Shown here one piece after another: positions 60,674 through 64,000 of a stretch of 64,000 nucleotides of DNA. The position numbers and the translations under genes were made by a program. Below the pieces are notes generated by a model. The model was not told where the DNA came from and did no database searches. It was given only the letters and a program-made list of their open reading frames with translations. The stretch's first letter is position 1. Each line of letters begins with the position of its first letter. This DNA comes from Amaranthus tricolor (lineage: Eukaryota; Streptophyta; Magnoliopsida; Caryophyllales; Amaranthaceae). The stretch is taken from NCBI RefSeq assembly GCF_026212465.1, contig NC_080053.1, positions 4,767,787 to 4,831,786 of the forward strand, given 5' to 3'.

Positions 60674-62715
60674 ATGAAGCTTCAAATCTCCTTACCAAGT
60701 TCAATTATCTTTCTGCTCCTAATTTTCTCAGTTCCCTTAAGTTTAGCTGACCTCAAGTCAGACAGACAAGCTCTTCTTGACTTTGTTGCCAATGTTCCAC
60801 ATGGTCGAAAGCTAAACTGGAATGTTACTTCTTCCGTTTGCACCTCTTGGGCTGGTGTCTCTTGCAATAGAGAAGGAACCCATGTTGTTTCTCTCCGTCT
60901 CCCAGGAATTGGGCTTGTTGGCCCTATACCACGGGGCACCATTGGAAAGTTAGATGCACTTGAAGTCTTAAGTCTACGATCAAACAGCCTCAATGGAAAC
61001 ATTCCAACTGATATTACTTCTTTACCATCCCTCCGTTCCCTGTTCCTACAATCAAATAACTTTTCAGGAAGTATTCCCGATGTTCTTTCTCCTTCACTTA
61101 TGGTGTTGGATTTAAGCTTCAACTCCTTTAATGGAAGTATTCCGTCAACTATCACCAATTTGACAAGGCTCATTGTTTTAGATCTCCAAGATAATATGCT
61201 TTCCGGGTCTATTCCAAATCTTAAATCCTCTAAACTAAAACTTCTAAACATGAGTTACAATAAGTTAAGTGGTGAAATCCCAAGATCATTTCGAAAGTTC
61301 CCTTCTTCATCATTTTTTGGGAATCCTTTATGTGGACCTCCTTTGGAAAATTGCTCTTCGAGTAGCCCATCGCCTGCTCCGGTTGCCTTGATCTATTCAC
61401 CAACACTGCCTACTATAAGCAAAGGTGTACATAGCAAAAAATTGAGTATAGGAGCCATCGTTGCTATCGTAATAGGTGGCACTGCTGTGATGGTTCTTGC
61501 TATGATGATAATTTTATTATGCCGTGTGAAGAGAAGAGAAATCGGAGATAGTGATGCTGATAAAGCGAAAGAATCTAGTTTTAAGAAGGGCAAAAATCCA
61601 ATGCCTAAGGAAGACTTTGGGAGCAGTGTGCAAACAGCTGAAAAGAACAAATTGGTGTTCTTTGGAGGTTGCTCTTACAACTTTGATCTTGAGGACTTGC
61701 TTAGGGCTTCTGCGGAAGTTCTTGGAAAAGGTAGCTATGGTACAGCTTATAAAGCGATTTTAGACGAGGGAACAGTTGTGGTTGTTAAACGGCTGAAGGA
61801 GGTGGGGATTGGAAAACGGGAATTTGAGCAGCAAATGGAAATGGTTAGCAAGGTTGGTCAACATCCAAATCTTGTTCCCATTCGGGCATACTACTTCTCA
61901 AAGGATGAAAAACTTCTGGTTTACGATTTCATTTCTGGCGGTAGCTTAAGTGCAGTCTTGCATGGTATGCTTACACATTGTTAATGCTATATATGTTCAA
62001 TAACAAAGGAATTATAAAGACTCTCCTAGATTGTTCTTGTATATTATTTTAAATGCATCTTTCTGCTGAACTTTCAGGCTATGGATATAACGGAAAGACT
62101 CCCCTAGATTGGAGCGCTAGAGTTAAAATTGCACTTGGAGCTGCACGTGGAATACTCCACATCCACTCTGAGGGTGGTGGAAAATTCATTCATGGAAACA
62201 TCAAGTCCTCTAATGTTCTTCTTTCACGTGATCACGAAGGTTGTATCTCTGATTTCGGCTTGCCTTTATTGATGAACTTCCAAGGCATCACTTCTAGGAG
62301 TATAGGGTACCATGCACCAGAAGTGATTGAAACAAAAAAAGCCAGCCAAAAGTCCGATGTTTACAGCTTTGGAGTACTTCTTCTAGAGATGTTAACAGGA
62401 AAAGCTCCTCTAAAGACTACTCATGGACACAATGATGTGGTTGATCTCCCTAGATGGGTGCAGTCTGTGGTGCGAGAAGAATGGACTTCTGAAGTGTTTG
62501 ATGCTGAGTTGCTTAGGAAGCCAAATGCAGAAGAGGAAATGGTGCACATGTTGCAGGTAGCACTGGCCTGTGTTGCTAGAATGCCTGATATGAGGCCAAG
62601 AATGGATGAAGTTGTTCGAATGATCAAAGAAATAAGGCCGTCTGAGTTAGAAGAGAGGCCATCTTCTGATGAGAACAAGTCTAAAGACTCCAATGCGGGT
62701 ACGCCTACCCCCTGA
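60674..62715 (+). CDS. LRR receptor-like kinase, probably inactive (At5g58300-type, LRR III)
   Basis: Two exons: 60674-61964 and 62078-62715, with a GT-AG intron of 113 bp; joined length 642 residues, normal for the group. Signal peptide at 1-24, LRRNT ([17 protein letters not shown]) at 25-65, about five LRRs to residue 220, a Ser/Pro-rich stretch, a membrane segment at about 258-283, then a kinase domain from about 337 ([20 protein letters not shown]) to 615. The Lys of VVVVKRL is present (about 371) and DFG is intact (489-491), but the catalytic HRD is HGN (469-471), as in known pseudokinases of this clade. It likely acts at the plasma membrane as a signalling partner or scaffold. The upstream TTG is not the start; the ATG at 60674 is. 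Confidence 0.93.
61965..62077 (+). other. Intron 1 of the LRR kinase
   Basis: A 113-bp intron from GTATGC to TTTCAG, splitting the Gly codon after VLH. Reading through it hits a stop at 61982-61984, so splicing is needed to join the kinase domain. This is a conserved position for this kinase group. Confidence 0.93.
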
Positions 62716-63013
62716 TTTTTCCCAATGCCTTGCTAACTCCTCAGATAGCCGGAGAGAAGGATACGTGATTGTTTTTCTGATGGTACGATTATATAATTTA
62801 TGTGAATTCTCTTGGCTTTGTGCAACTGTGTGTTGAGCAGATAAAGCTTCAAGTCTGGAATGGTGTCAAATTACATTATGTATAAAATGTTTGTTCGACA
62901 AAAAGCAATGCATGAAGTGTGCTTTTGCTTTGGTACATCCACCTTTGCTGCTACTTCTTTTGTTGCCCTTAAATAGATTTAGTGTGTTGTTTAATGTATA
63001 AGTCTTCTTTTGT
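62716..63013 (+). other. Probable 3' UTR of the LRR kinase
   Basis: No ORF. AT-rich with a TATAAAATG motif near 62880 that may serve polyadenylation. Confidence 0.5.
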
Positions 63014-63286
63014 CAGGGCCGTTCTTGGGGTAGGCAAGGAGTGTCGTCGCCTAGGCCCGATCATACATAGGGGACCTAATTTCAGTGTAATCCGTGAGTA
63101 TACAATAGACATTTTTTGGAAGAAGCCTTGTTTGAGAGAGGAGGAAGAAGATTAATCTTAAAAAATAATTTTTTTCAATATATATTATTTTTTGAAGGAC
63201 TTATTAAAGATTAGAATCAATCTTCTATTGTGAGGGTCAAATCTATTATTTTGCCCAGGGCCTATAAAATGTCAAGAACGGCACTG
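63014..63286. mobile_element. hAT-like MITE
   Basis: A 273-bp segment with inverted ends CAGGGCCGTTCTTG and CAAGAACGGCACTG (one mismatch), of the CAGGG type seen in plant hAT MITEs. Contains CGCCTAGGCCC near the left end. Flanking 8-mers do not match clearly, so the target duplication is unproven. Confidence 0.65.
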
Positions 63287-63639
63287 TTGTTAATTATTAC
63301 TCCCTCTTATTCTAATCAAATGTCCCATTTTTCTTACCGTAATCCATTTTTCTCGCATTAGGCGTAAGTTGGGTAATTTAGAAGTTCCCATATCGTTTTT
63401 GCTACTAATTAAGTCCAATTTTCATTAACATGGCTAAGAAATTAGCCTTGGGTGCATTATAATCTCTTGAATGTATTGGCCGGTCTTAAAAAAATTGAAG
63501 TGATAAAGCTTCAAATCAAACCATTCAATAACATAGCAACTGCAGGAAATGTAATTTATGCTATATTGATAATCAATGATTAAATAAATTTGATTCAAAC
63601 ACCAAGCAATCCTACTGTGTTGTGATTAAAGTGCATTGA
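63287..63639. other. Intergenic DNA between convergent genes
   Basis: Starts with a Stowaway-like end (TACTCCCTCTTATTC at 63299), but the matching opposite end was not found. Otherwise AT-rich with no gene. Confidence 0.4.
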
Positions 63640-64000
63640 TTAGCGTGGTGAAGGTGACATTACCGAACTGCTACTATATACAGCTCCACTCATCCTTTCT
63701 GTCGAATTTGTTGCTGAACTAGAAATCTGCGTGTTCATCATATTCCAGCACTCTTTGAGTTCAGTAACAATTTGAGCCATTTTTGGTCTGTCTGCGCCTT
63801 CTATCTCAATGCATCTCACGGCCAACTCTACTGTTTTCCACACAGTAGCATAGTCGTCATCTACATCTTGTCTTAGTCTCACGTCCAGTATGCTGACAAT
63901 ATCCCCTCTTTCGAGCATGCTCTTTACCCATACACCTAAATGTGGGCTGCCAAGCGCTATTGCTGGTTTGCCTGTGATTAGCTCCAGTAAGACAACCCCA
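63640..64000 (-). CDS. LRR/malectin-like receptor kinase, C-terminal fragment (gene runs off the window)
   Basis: The 120 visible residues open in kinase subdomain IX (GVVLLELITGKPAI) and continue through WVKSMLERGDIVSILDVRL and VWKTVELAVRCIE to the subdomain XI Arg region (RPKMAQIVTELKEC), ending in a Ser-rich tail (SSSVMSPSPR) with stop TAA at 63640-63642. The spacing and the VWKTVELA/ELKEC motifs fit plant receptor kinases of the FRK1/SIRK (LRR I, malectin-like) group. The active-site region is outside the window, so activity cannot be judged. It is convergent with the LRR kinase at 60674-62715, with about 920 bp between stops. Confidence 0.88.
   Translation of the reverse strand, partial: GVVLLELITGKPAIALGSPHLGVWVKSMLERGDIVSILDVRLRQDVDDDYATVWKTVELAVRCIEIEGADRPKMAQIVTELKECWNMMNTQISSSATNSTERMSGAVYSSSSVMSPSPR

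Noticed and set aside
60682..61251. 189-residue minus-strand ORF opposite the LRR kinase
   Set aside because: Mirror of the LRR coding exon; no independent features.
62053..62077. In-frame Met upstream of kinase exon 2 as the start of a separate gene
   Set aside because: It lies within the intron; the acceptor TTTCAG at 62077 and the conserved kinase continuity show exon 2 belongs to the LRR kinase.

Overview
The window looks like a gene-poor, repeat-dense stretch of a eudicot plant nuclear genome. The evidence is spliced genes with GT-AG introns, AT-rich intergenic DNA, plant-type Ty3 and Copia LTR elements, a Helitron that carries an RPA gene, and plant-specific receptor kinases. I cannot name the species from the sequence. 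Every coordinate comes from reading the sequence; no alignment was run.

Only three host genes are convincing. A single-exon GNAT acetyltransferase of the plant NATA type lies at 34182-34886 (+). A two-exon LRR receptor-like (probably inactive) kinase lies at 60674-62715 (+). The 3' part of a second LRR receptor kinase runs off the right edge (63640-64000, -), convergent with the first.

Almost everything else is nested mobile DNA. (1) 2140-5956 is a 3.8 kb solo LTR with target duplication TTAAG. (2) About 7.3-32.5 kb is a decayed autonomous-type Helitron on the minus strand, with a Rep/PIF1-helicase pseudogene (25.1-30.5 kb) followed by a nine-exon RPA1-like pseudogene (7.3-21.6 kb). A very young 11.5 kb Tekay-type Ty3 chromovirus (8384-19849, duplication GTTTA) sits inside one RPA intron. 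A 1.24 kb hAT-like element (26732-27967) splits the helicase. (3) 37-42 kb holds a degraded acidic coding remnant, arrays of short palindromes, a second hAT-like element (39380-40278) and a foldback element (41204-41536). (4) 42.3-52.95 kb is a tangle of Copia-type gag-protease elements: three copies of one 3' module, one of them inverted. It is interrupted by a 5.5 kb non-autonomous relative of the Tekay family (43265-48799, duplication ATGAC) and by a 1.49 kb Mutator-like element (50742-52231, 9-bp duplication). (5) 52.95-55.25 kb holds LINE remnants and a three-copy tandem repeat.

The insertions can be ordered. The Copia tangle predates both the Tekay relative and the MULE, because each insertion site is present uninterrupted in the other LTR copy. 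The Helitron predates the Tekay and hAT insertions. The most unusual structures are a palindromic LTR end at 43265-44480, an LTR reduced to 73 bp by an apparent microhomology deletion, and a repeat shared by the regions upstream of the two Helitron genes.
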